Positions 43,722 to 52,922 of a stretch of 64,000 nt of DNA are shown one piece after another. Each line of letters opens with the position of its first letter. Position 1 is the first letter of the stretch. The stretch comes from Ch67 sp041395845. Lineage in GTDB: Bacteria > Pseudomonadota > Gammaproteobacteria > Pseudomonadales > Ketobacteraceae. A program made the position numbers and the translations under genes. The notes under the pieces were generated by a model that saw only the letters and a list, made by a program, of their open reading frames with translations, did no database searches and was not told where the DNA came from. The stretch lies in assembly GCA_041395845.1 (NCBI GenBank), contig JAWKZS010000001.1, positions 186,001 to 250,000 of the forward strand, written 5' to 3'.

Positions 43722-46700
43722 TTATGCCGCTGCGTCACGCCGACGCAGCAAGGCGTAATACAACACCGGGATCACCACCAGCGTCAGCAGGGTACTGACG
43801 AACAGGCCGAAGATCAGCGCAATCGCCAGACCGTTGAAGATAGGATCGTCGAGGATAAAAAACGCACCGAGCATGGCGGCCAGCGCCGTCAGGATGATCG
43901 GTTTGGCCCGCACCTGGGCGGCTTCCACCACTGCCTGTTCCAGGCTACTGCCAGCAGCCAGCGCATGGTTGACGAAGTCCACCAGCAGGATGGAATTTCG
44001 CACGATGATACCGGCCAGGGCGATCATGCCGATCATTGACGTGGCGGTGAACTGGGCTCCGAGCAGCGCATGGCCCGGCAGAATGCCCACCAGGGTCAGC
44101 GGAATCGGCGCCATGATCACCAGCGGCACGGCATAACTGCGGAACTGCCCGACTACCAGCAGATAGATCAACACCAGGCCGACGGAATAGGCGGCACCCA
44201 TGTCACGAAACGTTTCATAGGTGATCTGCCATTCGCCATCCCACTTGATGCTGAACTGCTGGGGATATTCCGGCTGACTGATGAAATATTCCTGCACGCC
44301 TTGCGGCAGATTGCCGCGCAGATCGAACATGCCATAGAGCGGGCTGTCGAGTTTGCCCGCCATGTCCGCCGTCACGTACACCACCGGCAACAGATCCTTG
44401 TGATAGATCGCCTTGTCCGTGGTTTGCTGTACCGGTTGCAGAATGGATGACAGTGCGATCAGTTCACCACTGCGGGCACGCACCTTGATGTCCGCCAGAT
44501 CCTCGATGCGGTTCTGCTGTTCCAGCGGCAGTTTCAGGCGCACGGGCACCGGCATTTTGTCGTGTCCGGTGTGCAGGTAAATACTGTCGCTGCCACCCAA
44601 TGCTGATGCCAGTGCCGCGGCGGCCTGCTGTTCACTGACACCGAGCATGGCCGCACGCTGACGATCGATGGTGAGCAGCCAGCGGGACTGATCCGCTTCC
44701 ACCGTGGTATCGGTATCGACAATGCCGTCCTGCGCCACGAACACCTCTGCCAGCGTTTGCGCCAGCGCGCGCTGGGCGGCGTAATCAGGGCCGTACACTT
44801 CCGCCACGATCGGCGCCATCACCGGCGGCCCCGGCGGCACTTCGACAATTTTCACATTGGCGTTGTAGCGCTTGCCGATGTCCTGCAGCGGCGTGCGCAG
44901 CGCCAGCGCGATGGCGTGACTGGCGCGCTCCCGTTCATGCTTGTCCTTCAGATTGACCTGTATGTCGCCCTGATGGGGCAGGCTGCGCAGATAATACTGT
45001 CGCACCAGTCCGTTGAAACCGATGGGGCTGGCGGTGCCGCTGTAAAGTTGCAGGTTGTCGACTTCATCCACGGTCACCAGATAATCCGCCAGCGCCGTGA
45101 GCACGGTGTGGGTCTGTTCAAGCGGGGTACCTTCTGGCATATCGACCACGATCTGCAGTTCGCTTTTGTTGTCGAACGGCAGCATTTTCAGTACCACCAG
45201 CTGCCACACCACCAGCATGCAGGCGAGCGCGATGGCACCGATCAGACTGAAGCCAAGCAGATAACGGTTACGCCGTTTTGCCTTGCCAAGAAACGGCTGG
45301 ATCAGCTTGCCGAAAAACGCAATGCCGGTGGATTCTGCGTGCCCCGCGCCGCCAGTGTGCGCCGCCGATTTCAGCAGCCGTGCGCTGAGCCACGGCGTGA
45401 ACGTGAACGCGATGATCAGCGACAGCAGCATCCCCATTGATGCATTGATCGGAATCGGGCTCATGTACGGGCCCATCAGTCCGGTAACGAAGGCCATCGG
45501 CAGCAACGCTGCAATCACCGTGAAGGTTGCCAGAATGGTGGGGCCACCCACTTCGTCCACCGCTGCGGCAATGCGGTCGATAAAATTCATCGAGGTGTCG
45601 CCCAGATGACGGTGAATGTTTTCCACCACCACAATGGCATCGTCCACCAGAATGCCGATGGAAAAAATCAGCGCGAACAGTGAGACGCGATTGAGCGTAA
45701 AGCCATAGGCCCAGGACGCGAACAGGGTCACGGCGAGAGTCAGCAACACCGCTGCACCCACCACGATCGCTTCGCGACGCCCCAGCGCCACCAGCACCAG
45801 CGCGATGACGCTGAGCGTGGCGAAGATCAGTTTCTGGATCAGCTTGTTCGCCTTGTCGTTGGCAGTGGCGCCGTAATTGCGGGTAACCGCCACGTTCACA
45901 CCTTCGGCAATGTGCGTGCCCTGCAGACGCTGCACGTGGTCCACCACCCGGTTGGCGACATCGATGGCATTTTCACCCGGCTTTTTGCTGATGGTGATGG
46001 TCACCGCCGGCGCATTCTGTCCGGTACCGGCACGCCAGGACACCAGCTGTTCGGGATCGGCGCCCGCCAGTTCCACATCCGCCACATCCTGCAGATACAC
46101 CGGCTGATCCTGATACAGTGCCACCACCAGCTCACCCAGTTGTTCCGGCCTGCTCAGAAAGGTCCCCGCCTGCACGGCAATGGCCTGATTTCCATTCACA
46201 AGATCACCGGTCTGCCGCGCAAAGTGACTGGCCTGCAGCGCCTGCTCCAGTTCACTCACCGTCAGGTTGTGTGCGGCCAGGCGGGCCGGGTCCAGCGTGA
46301 CCCGCACGATTTTCTGTTGGCCGCCAATGGTCGCGATATTGCGCGTGCCCGGCAGCCGCTTGAGTTCGCTTTCCAGCGACAGCGCCAGTTGCTGCAGTGC
46401 GGTGGCGTCCCACTGCGGCTGATCGCTCCACAGGGTCAGGCCCAGAATCGGCACATCGTCGATGCCCTTGGGTTTGACGATGATCTGGCCGATGCCCAGA
46501 TTGGGCGGACGCCAGTCCAGATTGGAATAAATCGCGTTGTACAGGCGCAGCAGCGCCGTCTGCCGTGGCACGCCCACGTCGAACTGCACGGTCAGTACTG
46601 CCATGCCCGGCTGCGATACTGAATAGATATGCTGAACCTGTTCAATCTCGGCCAGCACCTGTTCCAGTGGCAGGGTCACCAGATTTTCCACGTCCGCAGC

Positions 46701-46886
46701 GCCAGCGCCAGGAAATGGCACAAACACGTTAGCCATGGTGACATCAATCTGTGGTTCTTCTTCCCGCGGCGTGATCATGGCGGCAAAGATACCCAGCAGC
46801 AGCGCCACCATGGCCAGCAGAGGCGTCAGCTGGGAACGCACACTGCTGCCCGCCAGCGTGCCGGAAATACCGAGTTTCTTACTCAT
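43722..46886 (-). CDS. RND-family efflux pump, inner-membrane transporter
   Basis: Proton-driven tripartite efflux transporter of the AcrB/CusA superfamily. The ATG at 46886 behind GGGAGC gives 1054 residues with the expected 12 transmembrane helices and two large periplasmic loops. RND signatures include IFSIGILVDDAIVVVENIHRHL in TM4 (Asp pair for proton relay), and ALAGIIVRNSILLVDFVNHA in the C-terminal half. The short-type loops and the preceding adaptor suggest the HAE/metal-like subgroup without a dedicated outer-membrane partner in the operon. It overlaps the adaptor gene by eight bases. Confidence 0.94.
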   Translation of the reverse strand: MSKKLGISGTLAGSSVRSQLTPLLAMVALLLGIFAAMITPREEEPQIDVTMANVFVPFPGAGAADVENLVTLPLEQVLAEIEQVQHIYSVSQPGMAVLTVQFDVGVPRQTALLRLYNAIYSNLDWRPPNLGIGQIIVKPKGIDDVPILGLTLWSDQPQWDATALQQLALSLESELKRLPGTRNIATIGGQQKIVRVTLDPARLAAHNLTVSELEQALQASHFARQTGDLVNGNQAIAVQAGTFLSRPEQLGELVVALYQDQPVYLQDVADVELAGADPEQLVSWRAGTGQNAPAVTITISKKPGENAIDVANRVVDHVQRLQGTHIAEGVNVAVTRNYGATANDKANKLIQKLIFATLSVIALVLVALGRREAIVVGAAVLLTLAVTLFASWAYGFTLNRVSLFALIFSIGILVDDAIVVVENIHRHLGDTSMNFIDRIAAAVDEVGGPTILATFTVIAALLPMAFVTGLMGPYMSPIPINASMGMLLSLIIAFTFTPWLSARLLKSAAHTGGAGHAESTGIAFFGKLIQPFLGKAKRRNRYLLGFSLIGAIALACMLVVWQLVVLKMLPFDNKSELQIVVDMPEGTPLEQTHTVLTALADYLVTVDEVDNLQLYSGTASPIGFNGLVRQYYLRSLPHQGDIQVNLKDKHERERASHAIALALRTPLQDIGKRYNANVKIVEVPPGPPVMAPIVAEVYGPDYAAQRALAQTLAEVFVAQDGIVDTDTTVEADQSRWLLTIDRQRAAMLGVSEQQAAAALASALGGSDSIYLHTGHDKMPVPVRLKLPLEQQNRIEDLADIKVRARSGELIALSSILQPVQQTTDKAIYHKDLLPVVYVTADMAGKLDSPLYGMFDLRGNLPQGVQEYFISQPEYPQQFSIKWDGEWQITYETFRDMGAAYSVGLVLIYLLVVGQFRSYAVPLVIMAPIPLTLVGILPGHALLGAQFTATSMIGMIALAGIIVRNSILLVDFVNHALAAGSSLEQAVVEAAQVRAKPIILTALAAMLGAFFILDDPIFNGLAIALIFGLFVSTLLTLVVIPVLYYALLRRRDAAA

Positions 46887-47901
46887 TGGCGGCTCCCTCG
46901 GCAGCAGCTTTCTGCAACAGGGCATCCAGTGGATTCAGTACCAAGCTGTCGCCGGCACTGAGGCCCGCGCTGACATCCACTGCATCACCGCTGACCTTGC
47001 CCAGACGTACATTACGCAACTGCAGCCCTGCCTCCGTCTGTACATACACGGTGCTGATCTGGGAACGCTGCAGCACCGCACTCAGCGGAATCCGCAGCTG
47101 GTTTTCTTCGCCGGTCACCACCGCCACTTTCACCCACTGCCCCGGCTTCAGGCCGTGATCACCTTCACCCAGCGTGAGACGCAGTTTCACCGTGCCGCTC
47201 ACTGCATTGGCCACCGGATAGATCTGGGTCTGGGCCGGCGCCAGCGTATTGCCATCCCGCTGGATGCGGATGGTGTCATTGGACGCCCGACCCGCCACAT
47301 CCTGGGGAACATTCACTACCACCCGCAGGTGATCCGGATCAAAGCCGCTCATCAGCGGCGTGCCCGGTGCCACTGCTTCACCCAGTTCGATATGCCGTTC
47401 GCTCACCACGCCGGAAAACGGTGCCTGCACCACCGTGTACGCCAGCTGCTGTTCTGCCCGTCGCAGTGCACCCCTGGCATTGCTGACCTGGGCCTCGCGA
47501 CTTTTCACCTTGCCCTGGGCCCGGTCCAGTTCTGCTTTCGACACCACGCCCTTGCCAAACAGTTCTTCGATGCGGCGCAGTTCCAGCTGATCCACCTTCA
47601 GGCCCGCTTCGGCATCTGCCAGCGCCGCCTGGGCCTGCTGCAGGCCACCCTGCTGATCCTCACTCACCAGCCGGATGATGGTGGCACCGGCCGGTACCCT
47701 GTCCCCCACATCAAAGCGGATATCCGCGACCCGGCCGCTGGTCTGGCCCGACACCGTGGCGGCGTTGATAGCCTCGACCTTGCCATCGAACAGACGGGTC
47801 ACCGGAACCGTTTCCGGCGCCAGTAACCGGGTTTCAATGGCGGGGGCAGCCTGGGCACCCAGGGCAGAGGTTAGCAGGATCGACAGAAGAGCAGTGCGCA
47901 T
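46879..47901 (-). CDS. RND efflux periplasmic adaptor (membrane fusion) protein
   Basis: 340 residues: signal peptide (MRTALLSILLTSALGAQA), beta-barrel/lipoyl segments (VSGQTSGRVADIRFDVGDRVPAGATIIRL), a short coiled-coil hairpin (about 85-150), lipoyl second half (YTVVQAPFSGVVSERHIELGEAVAPGTPLM) and a C-terminal barrel. It bridges the RND transporter encoded downstream to an outer-membrane channel. No local regulator or TolC homologue is present. Confidence 0.93.
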   Translation of the reverse strand: MRTALLSILLTSALGAQAAPAIETRLLAPETVPVTRLFDGKVEAINAATVSGQTSGRVADIRFDVGDRVPAGATIIRLVSEDQQGGLQQAQAALADAEAGLKVDQLELRRIEELFGKGVVSKAELDRAQGKVKSREAQVSNARGALRRAEQQLAYTVVQAPFSGVVSERHIELGEAVAPGTPLMSGFDPDHLRVVVNVPQDVAGRASNDTIRIQRDGNTLAPAQTQIYPVANAVSGTVKLRLTLGEGDHGLKPGQWVKVAVVTGEENQLRIPLSAVLQRSQISTVYVQTEAGLQLRNVRLGKVSGDAVDVSAGLSAGDSLVLNPLDALLQKAAAEGAANE

Positions 47902-48183
47902 GATGGTTTTCCTTCGAGTGCTGGACGGCAGCGAGTCAGGTCAGGGGTAACACCCCACGACAACCTGAAAATGGGGATATGAGCGGATTTTTTCAAATCC
48001 TGGCGACAGGCATGTTGGCAAGGATCAAAGAATTGCTGCAAAACGTTTTGAGTCTCCCACATTCCGGCAGGGTCAACAATTGCCATCGGCGCCAATGGTG
48101 CGCGTCGCAATCCACCAGCTGCAGGGAAATTCCGCTAAGCTGGCCACCTGCCAGACCGACGACTGAACCGACAGGAACACCCC

Positions 48184-49992
48184 ATGAGTGCCAAGATTCT
48201 TGATCCCCGCGATATCGATTTCATCCTGTATGAATGGCTGGATGCCTGCGCACTGACCCGGCGGCCCCGCTATGCAGAACACAATCGCGAAACCTTCGAT
48301 GCGGCACTGACCACCGCACGCCAGGTGGCGGAAAAATATTTTGCCAATCACAACCGCAAGGGTGATGAAAACGAACCGGCGTTCGATGGCAAAACCGTGA
48401 CACTGATTCCGGAAATCAAGGCCGCCTGCGATGCCGTGATTGAAACCGGCCTGACCCGGGCTGGCCGCGATTACGAACAGGGCGGGATGCAGCTGCCCCA
48501 TCTGCTCAGCCAGGCCTGTTTTGCCTGGGTGCAGGCAGCCAATGTGTCCAGTACGGTGTATGCGTTTCTGGCCCAGTCCGCCGCCACGGTGATCGAAAAA
48601 TTCGGTTCCGCCGACCAGCGCCAGCGTTTCATGCAGCCTATGCTGGACGGCCGCTTTTTCGGCACCATGTGCCTGACCGAACCTCACGCCGGCTCCTCCC
48701 TTGGCGACATCCGTGCCACCGCAGAATTACAGCCCGACGGTAGCTATCGTCTGCGCGCCAACAAGATTTTTATTTCCGCCGGCGAACACGATCTGTCTGA
48801 CAACATCGTGCATCTGGTGCTGGCGAAAATTCGCGGGCCCAACGGTGTCGAACCGGGCGTGAAAGGCATTTCGCTGTTCATCGTGCCCAAGTTTCTGGTG
48901 AACGACGATGGTAGCCTGGGTGCCCGCAACGATGTGCAGCTGGCAGGACTGTTTCACAAGATGGGTTATCGCAGCTCGATTTCCACAGCGATGAATTTCG
49001 GCGAGCAGCAAGGTGCCACCGCCTATCTGCTGGGGGAACCGGGCAAGGGCCTCGGCTACATGTTCCACATGATGAACGAGGCGCGCATTGCGGTGGGCAC
49101 CGGCGCCGCCGTACTGGCAGTGGCCGGTTATCTGGAATCTGTGGACTACGCCCGCAATCGCCCCCAGGGCCGCGCGCCGGACAATCGCGATCCGCGCTCG
49201 CCGATGATTCCGATCAGCCAGCACGCCGACGTGAAACGCATGCTGCTGGAACAGAAGGCGCTGGCCGAAGGTGGCCTGGCTCTGTGCCTGTACTCTGCCC
49301 GCCTGGTGGATGACATGCACACCCATCCCGATGAAAACGTGCGCCGCGATACCGCTGCACTGCTCGACCTGCTCACCCCCATCATCAAGGCCTGGCCCAG
49401 CGAATACGGTCCGCGGGCCAACGATCTGGCGATCCAGATTCACGGCGGTGCCGGTTACACGCGGGAATACATCGTCGAACAGCACTATCGCGACAACCGC
49501 CTCAACCCCATTCACGAAGGCACCAACGGCATTCAGGCGCTGGATCTGCTGGGGCGCAAACTCAGCCTCAACGGCGGCAAGACCTTCGCGCAATTCCTGC
49601 AGCAGATGCAGACCACCGCGCAGACGGCACAGCTGCAGGATGCCACCCGCGAACTGGGTGACGCCCTGCAGCAGGCGATCGGGCGACTGGGGCAGGTGGC
49701 ACAGTTTTTTGCCACCCGCAAAGACACGCCTGCCAGCCTGCTGACGGCCAACGCGGCGGTGTTTCTGGACATGATGGGCAGAACCGTGATCGCCTGGATC
49801 TGGACCTGGCAGGCCTCAACCGCCGCCGCGGCGCTGCAGCGCAATCCGGCGCAGGATGAGGGGTTTTACCGGGGCAAACTGCAGGCGGCGCGCTACTTTA
49901 TCCGCTGGGAATTGCCGCGCACCGTGCAGCAGGCAGAGTTGCTGATGCAGCTGGATGATACCTGCATCAGCATGGAAGACGCCTGGTTCTAG
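48184..49992 (+). CDS. Acyl-CoA dehydrogenase, long form with C-terminal extension
   Basis: FAD-dependent alpha,beta-dehydrogenation of acyl-CoA in beta-oxidation. 602 residues, longer than the usual 380: N-terminal extension, ACAD core with MCLTEPHAGSSLGDIRATAEL (FAD/substrate loop), ISAGEHDLSDNIVHLVLAKI, QIHGGAGYTREYIVEQHYRDNRLNPIHEGTNGIQALDLLGRK split over the C-terminal core, and an extra C-terminal helical domain typical of the PRK-type AcdA/FadE2 group. Electrons would pass through ETF and the ETF-QO encoded at 32914-34563. Monocistronic, divergent from the RND adaptor gene. Confidence 0.94.
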   Translation: MSAKILDPRDIDFILYEWLDACALTRRPRYAEHNRETFDAALTTARQVAEKYFANHNRKGDENEPAFDGKTVTLIPEIKAACDAVIETGLTRAGRDYEQGGMQLPHLLSQACFAWVQAANVSSTVYAFLAQSAATVIEKFGSADQRQRFMQPMLDGRFFGTMCLTEPHAGSSLGDIRATAELQPDGSYRLRANKIFISAGEHDLSDNIVHLVLAKIRGPNGVEPGVKGISLFIVPKFLVNDDGSLGARNDVQLAGLFHKMGYRSSISTAMNFGEQQGATAYLLGEPGKGLGYMFHMMNEARIAVGTGAAVLAVAGYLESVDYARNRPQGRAPDNRDPRSPMIPISQHADVKRMLLEQKALAEGGLALCLYSARLVDDMHTHPDENVRRDTAALLDLLTPIIKAWPSEYGPRANDLAIQIHGGAGYTREYIVEQHYRDNRLNPIHEGTNGIQALDLLGRKLSLNGGKTFAQFLQQMQTTAQTAQLQDATRELGDALQQAIGRLGQVAQFFATRKDTPASLLTANAAVFLDMMGRTVIAWIWTWQASTAAAALQRNPAQDEGFYRGKLQAARYFIRWELPRTVQQAELLMQLDDTCISMEDAWF

Positions 49993-50005
49993 CAGGCCCA
50001 CAATC

Positions 50006-50260
50006 TCACTGGAACTGGCAGCCACCGCCACCGCAGCCACTGACCGGGCAACTGGGCATCTGCGGATTCTTCAGGCTGCTGCTTTTCACCACGCCGCCGG
50101 TGGTCAGCACCTTGGTCACCGGCGCGCTGTCGGGGATGGCGTCATCATCAATCTCGGCCAGTGCCTTCAGCTCGCCCCAGTTGGTGACGGTCACCGACAT
50201 GGGATGTTTGACTTCGTACAGTTGGCCATTGGCTTCGCAGCGGTAATCGTAAACGGGCAT
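50006..50260 (-). CDS. FmdB-like zinc-ribbon protein with incomplete ribbon
   Basis: Start at 50260 (MPVYDYRCEANG) with GAGGAG upstream gives 84 residues. The beginning is FmdB-like (MPxYxYRC), but the second cysteine of the first knuckle is missing (CEAN in place of CxxC); a C-terminal CPVSGCGGGGC cluster remains. Function unknown; convergent with the acyl-CoA dehydrogenase gene 13 bases away. Confidence 0.82.
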   Translation of the reverse strand: MPVYDYRCEANGQLYEVKHPMSVTVTNWGELKALAEIDDDAIPDSAPVTKVLTTGGVVKSSSLKNPQMPSCPVSGCGGGGCQFQ

Positions 50261-50442
50261 GGAACGTCTCCTCGGGTTCGCAATGGAAAAATTATGACAA
50301 GGGCGACGCCGTTTGCAAACAGCCCCCCCCAACTACTCCTTTTGGACATTGCCAACCGCTAAACCGCTAGGCTTAATGCGGACATCAGGGTGGCTGTCGC
50401 TGCCGCCGGGTTCTTTCCGTCTGCGTGAGGACGCCTTCCATC

Positions 50443-52824
50443 ATGATTCACTCCATTTCCGCCTTTCTGGTGCGCCAGCGTCTATTCCTGTTCATCGCCA
50501 GCCTGGTGTTCGCCGGGATCATGGCCAGCGGCCTGACCCAGATCACCTACAAGGCCGACTACAGGGTGATGTTTTCCAGTCACAACGAATACCTGGAAGC
50601 CTTCGAACACCTGCAGGACACCTACACCAAGGTGGATAACGTGGTGTTCATCCTCGAACCCCGCAACGGCAACGCCCTGTCCACCGAGGCCATTCACGCC
50701 CAGCAATGGCTGACCGAGCGGGGCTGGCTGCTGCCCTACTCGATCCGGGTGGACTCCCTCAGTAACTTTCAGCACACCTATGCCGACGGCGATGAACTCA
50801 TTGTCGAAAACCTGATTCCGGAGGATTTTGACGGTAGCCCGGATGCCCTGCGCGCGGTGGAACGGCGGGTCAACAGCGAGCAGACCATCCGCGATCACTA
50901 CCTGTCCCCCGATGGCGCCCTCAGCGTAGTGATGGTCACCCTGGAGTTGCCGGAAGACCAGACCAAGGCACTGCCGGAACTGATGGAAACCGAAGGCGGT
51001 GTGCTGGCACTGGAAGCGGCCTTCCGTGCGGCCCATCCGGACGTGACTCTGCACGTTACCGGACTGGCCACCTCGAATTATTATCTGGGCACGGTGGCCG
51101 CCCAGGACATGCAGGTGCTGATGCCGCTGCTGCTGATAGTGGCGCTGGCGCTGGTGGGCATTATGACCCGCTCGGTGGCCAACACGTTTGTTACCCTGAT
51201 TATCGTTGCGGTTGCCATCGTCGCCACCATGGGTGGCTTCGGCTACACCGGCATTCCCCTGAACAACGTCAGCTCTGTCGCACCGGTGGTCATCCTCACC
51301 CTTGCGGTAGCCCACTGTGTGCATCTGCTGTGCTACTACTCCCTGCGCCTGCGCGAAGGCCACGACAAGGTCACCGCCATGCAGCTGAGCCTGGAAAGCA
51401 ATCTGCGGGCGATCTTTTTCACCACCTTCACCACGGCGGTGGGTTTTCTGGGCATGACCACCATCGACTCGCCACCGTTCGTGCAGTTCGGCTGCATTTC
51501 ATCAGCGGGCATCGTGATGGCTTACCTGTTCGGCCATACCCTGTTGCCGCAACTGGCGATCTGGCTGTCCCGCCCCAGCGCGCAGGCACAACAGGCAACC
51601 CGCCGTGGTCCTCATCAGGTTGCTGTCGACTGGGTGATCCGACATCCGCGCCCGGTGTTTTACTCCACGCTGCTGCTATCTGCCGCACTAAGCGCAGGCA
51701 TGCTGCTGAATGACATGAACGACGATAATGTCGGTTACTTCAACAAGGACATGCCAGTGCGGGTGGCGATGGATCTGGCGGAACGGCACGGCATGGGGAT
51801 GAATTTCATCGCCTATTCCCTGGATTCCGGCAGTGAATATGGCATCAGTGATCCTGCCTATCTGGCCAAGGTCGAAGCCTTCATGGAATGGGCCCGCCAA
51901 CAGCCGGAAGTCATCACCGCCTCCGCCTTCACCGATGTCCTCAAGCGCCTGAACCAGACCATGCACGGCGATGATCCGGCCTGGTATCGGTTGCCGGAAT
52001 CCCGCGAACTGGCATCGCAATACATGCTGATGTATGAAATGTCCCTGCCCATGGGCATGGACCTGAACGATCAGACCAACACCGACAAATCCAGCATGCG
52101 GGTGATGCTGGGTACCAAGATGATGAAAGCCAAAGAAACCCTGGCCCTGGAACAGCGGGCACAGGCGTGGATGGCCGCCAACATTCCCGAACTGCAGGCC
52201 CACGGCACCGGCCCCACCATCATGTTCGCGCATATCGGCCAGAGCAGCATCAAGAGTGCGGCTACCGGTTCGCTGGTGGCCGTCACTATCATCTGCCTGT
52301 GCATGATTTTTGGTTTCGGTTCAATCCGCCTTGGCATCATGGCGCTACTGCCAAACATATTCCCGTCTGCCATCGCGATCGGTCTGTGGGGCTTGTTCTC
52401 GGGCGAAGTGAATGTCGCCATCGCGGTGATCTTTACCATTTCGTCCGGCATCATCGTCGATGACACCATCCACCTGTTCTCGAAATTCGCCGACGGTTTA
52501 CGCAAGGGATTGGGCGTCAACGACAGCATCCGTTATTCATTCGAACACGCGGGACTGGGTGTGCTGATCACCACCGTGGTGCTGTCGTCGGGCTTTGCCA
52601 TGCTGGCGCTGTCGGATTTCAACATCAACAAAATGCTGGGCATCCTGGTCAGCGGCACCATCGTGATTGCGATCATTTTCGACATTCTGTTCCTGCCTTC
52701 GGTGCTCAAGGTGTTCCCGATCGACCGCACCGCGTTCTACAAACCCAGGCCGAACAGTCCCGATGCGGTGCCGGCCCCGGCGGCAGCCACTGTCGCGTCC
52801 AATCGGACCGAAACCGTGACCTGA
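50443..52824 (+). CDS. MMPL/HAE3-type RND exporter
   Basis: Inner-membrane RND-superfamily transporter of the hydrophobe/lipid type. The ATG at 50443 (MIHSISAFLVRQ) gives 793 residues with about 12 transmembrane helices in two repeats, each preceded by a helix and a periplasmic loop. Recognisable segments are SSVAPVVILTLAVAHCVHLL in the first half and FTISSGIIVDDTIHLFSKFADGL in the second. Related exporters move sterols, hopanoids or other lipids; the substrate here is unknown. A lipoprotein hydrolase gene follows after about 100 bases. Confidence 0.92.
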   Translation: MIHSISAFLVRQRLFLFIASLVFAGIMASGLTQITYKADYRVMFSSHNEYLEAFEHLQDTYTKVDNVVFILEPRNGNALSTEAIHAQQWLTERGWLLPYSIRVDSLSNFQHTYADGDELIVENLIPEDFDGSPDALRAVERRVNSEQTIRDHYLSPDGALSVVMVTLELPEDQTKALPELMETEGGVLALEAAFRAAHPDVTLHVTGLATSNYYLGTVAAQDMQVLMPLLLIVALALVGIMTRSVANTFVTLIIVAVAIVATMGGFGYTGIPLNNVSSVAPVVILTLAVAHCVHLLCYYSLRLREGHDKVTAMQLSLESNLRAIFFTTFTTAVGFLGMTTIDSPPFVQFGCISSAGIVMAYLFGHTLLPQLAIWLSRPSAQAQQATRRGPHQVAVDWVIRHPRPVFYSTLLLSAALSAGMLLNDMNDDNVGYFNKDMPVRVAMDLAERHGMGMNFIAYSLDSGSEYGISDPAYLAKVEAFMEWARQQPEVITASAFTDVLKRLNQTMHGDDPAWYRLPESRELASQYMLMYEMSLPMGMDLNDQTNTDKSSMRVMLGTKMMKAKETLALEQRAQAWMAANIPELQAHGTGPTIMFAHIGQSSIKSAATGSLVAVTIICLCMIFGFGSIRLGIMALLPNIFPSAIAIGLWGLFSGEVNVAIAVIFTISSGIIVDDTIHLFSKFADGLRKGLGVNDSIRYSFEHAGLGVLITTVVLSSGFAMLALSDFNINKMLGILVSGTIVIAIIFDILFLPSVLKVFPIDRTAFYKPRPNSPDAVPAPAAATVASNRTETVT

Positions 52825-52922
52825 TCTGACCACGCCGCCGGCTCGCCTCGGGCCGGCGTGCGCTGCTATACTGCGATGGAACGGCAGTACCATCTATAAC
52901 AACGACAAAGGACATGTCCGTC

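Noticed and set aside
52836..52862. CGCCGGC/GCCGGCG inverted repeat after the MMPL exporter gene
   Set aside because: Could be a terminator stem, but there is no T-run and GC-rich repeats of this size arise easily by chance here.
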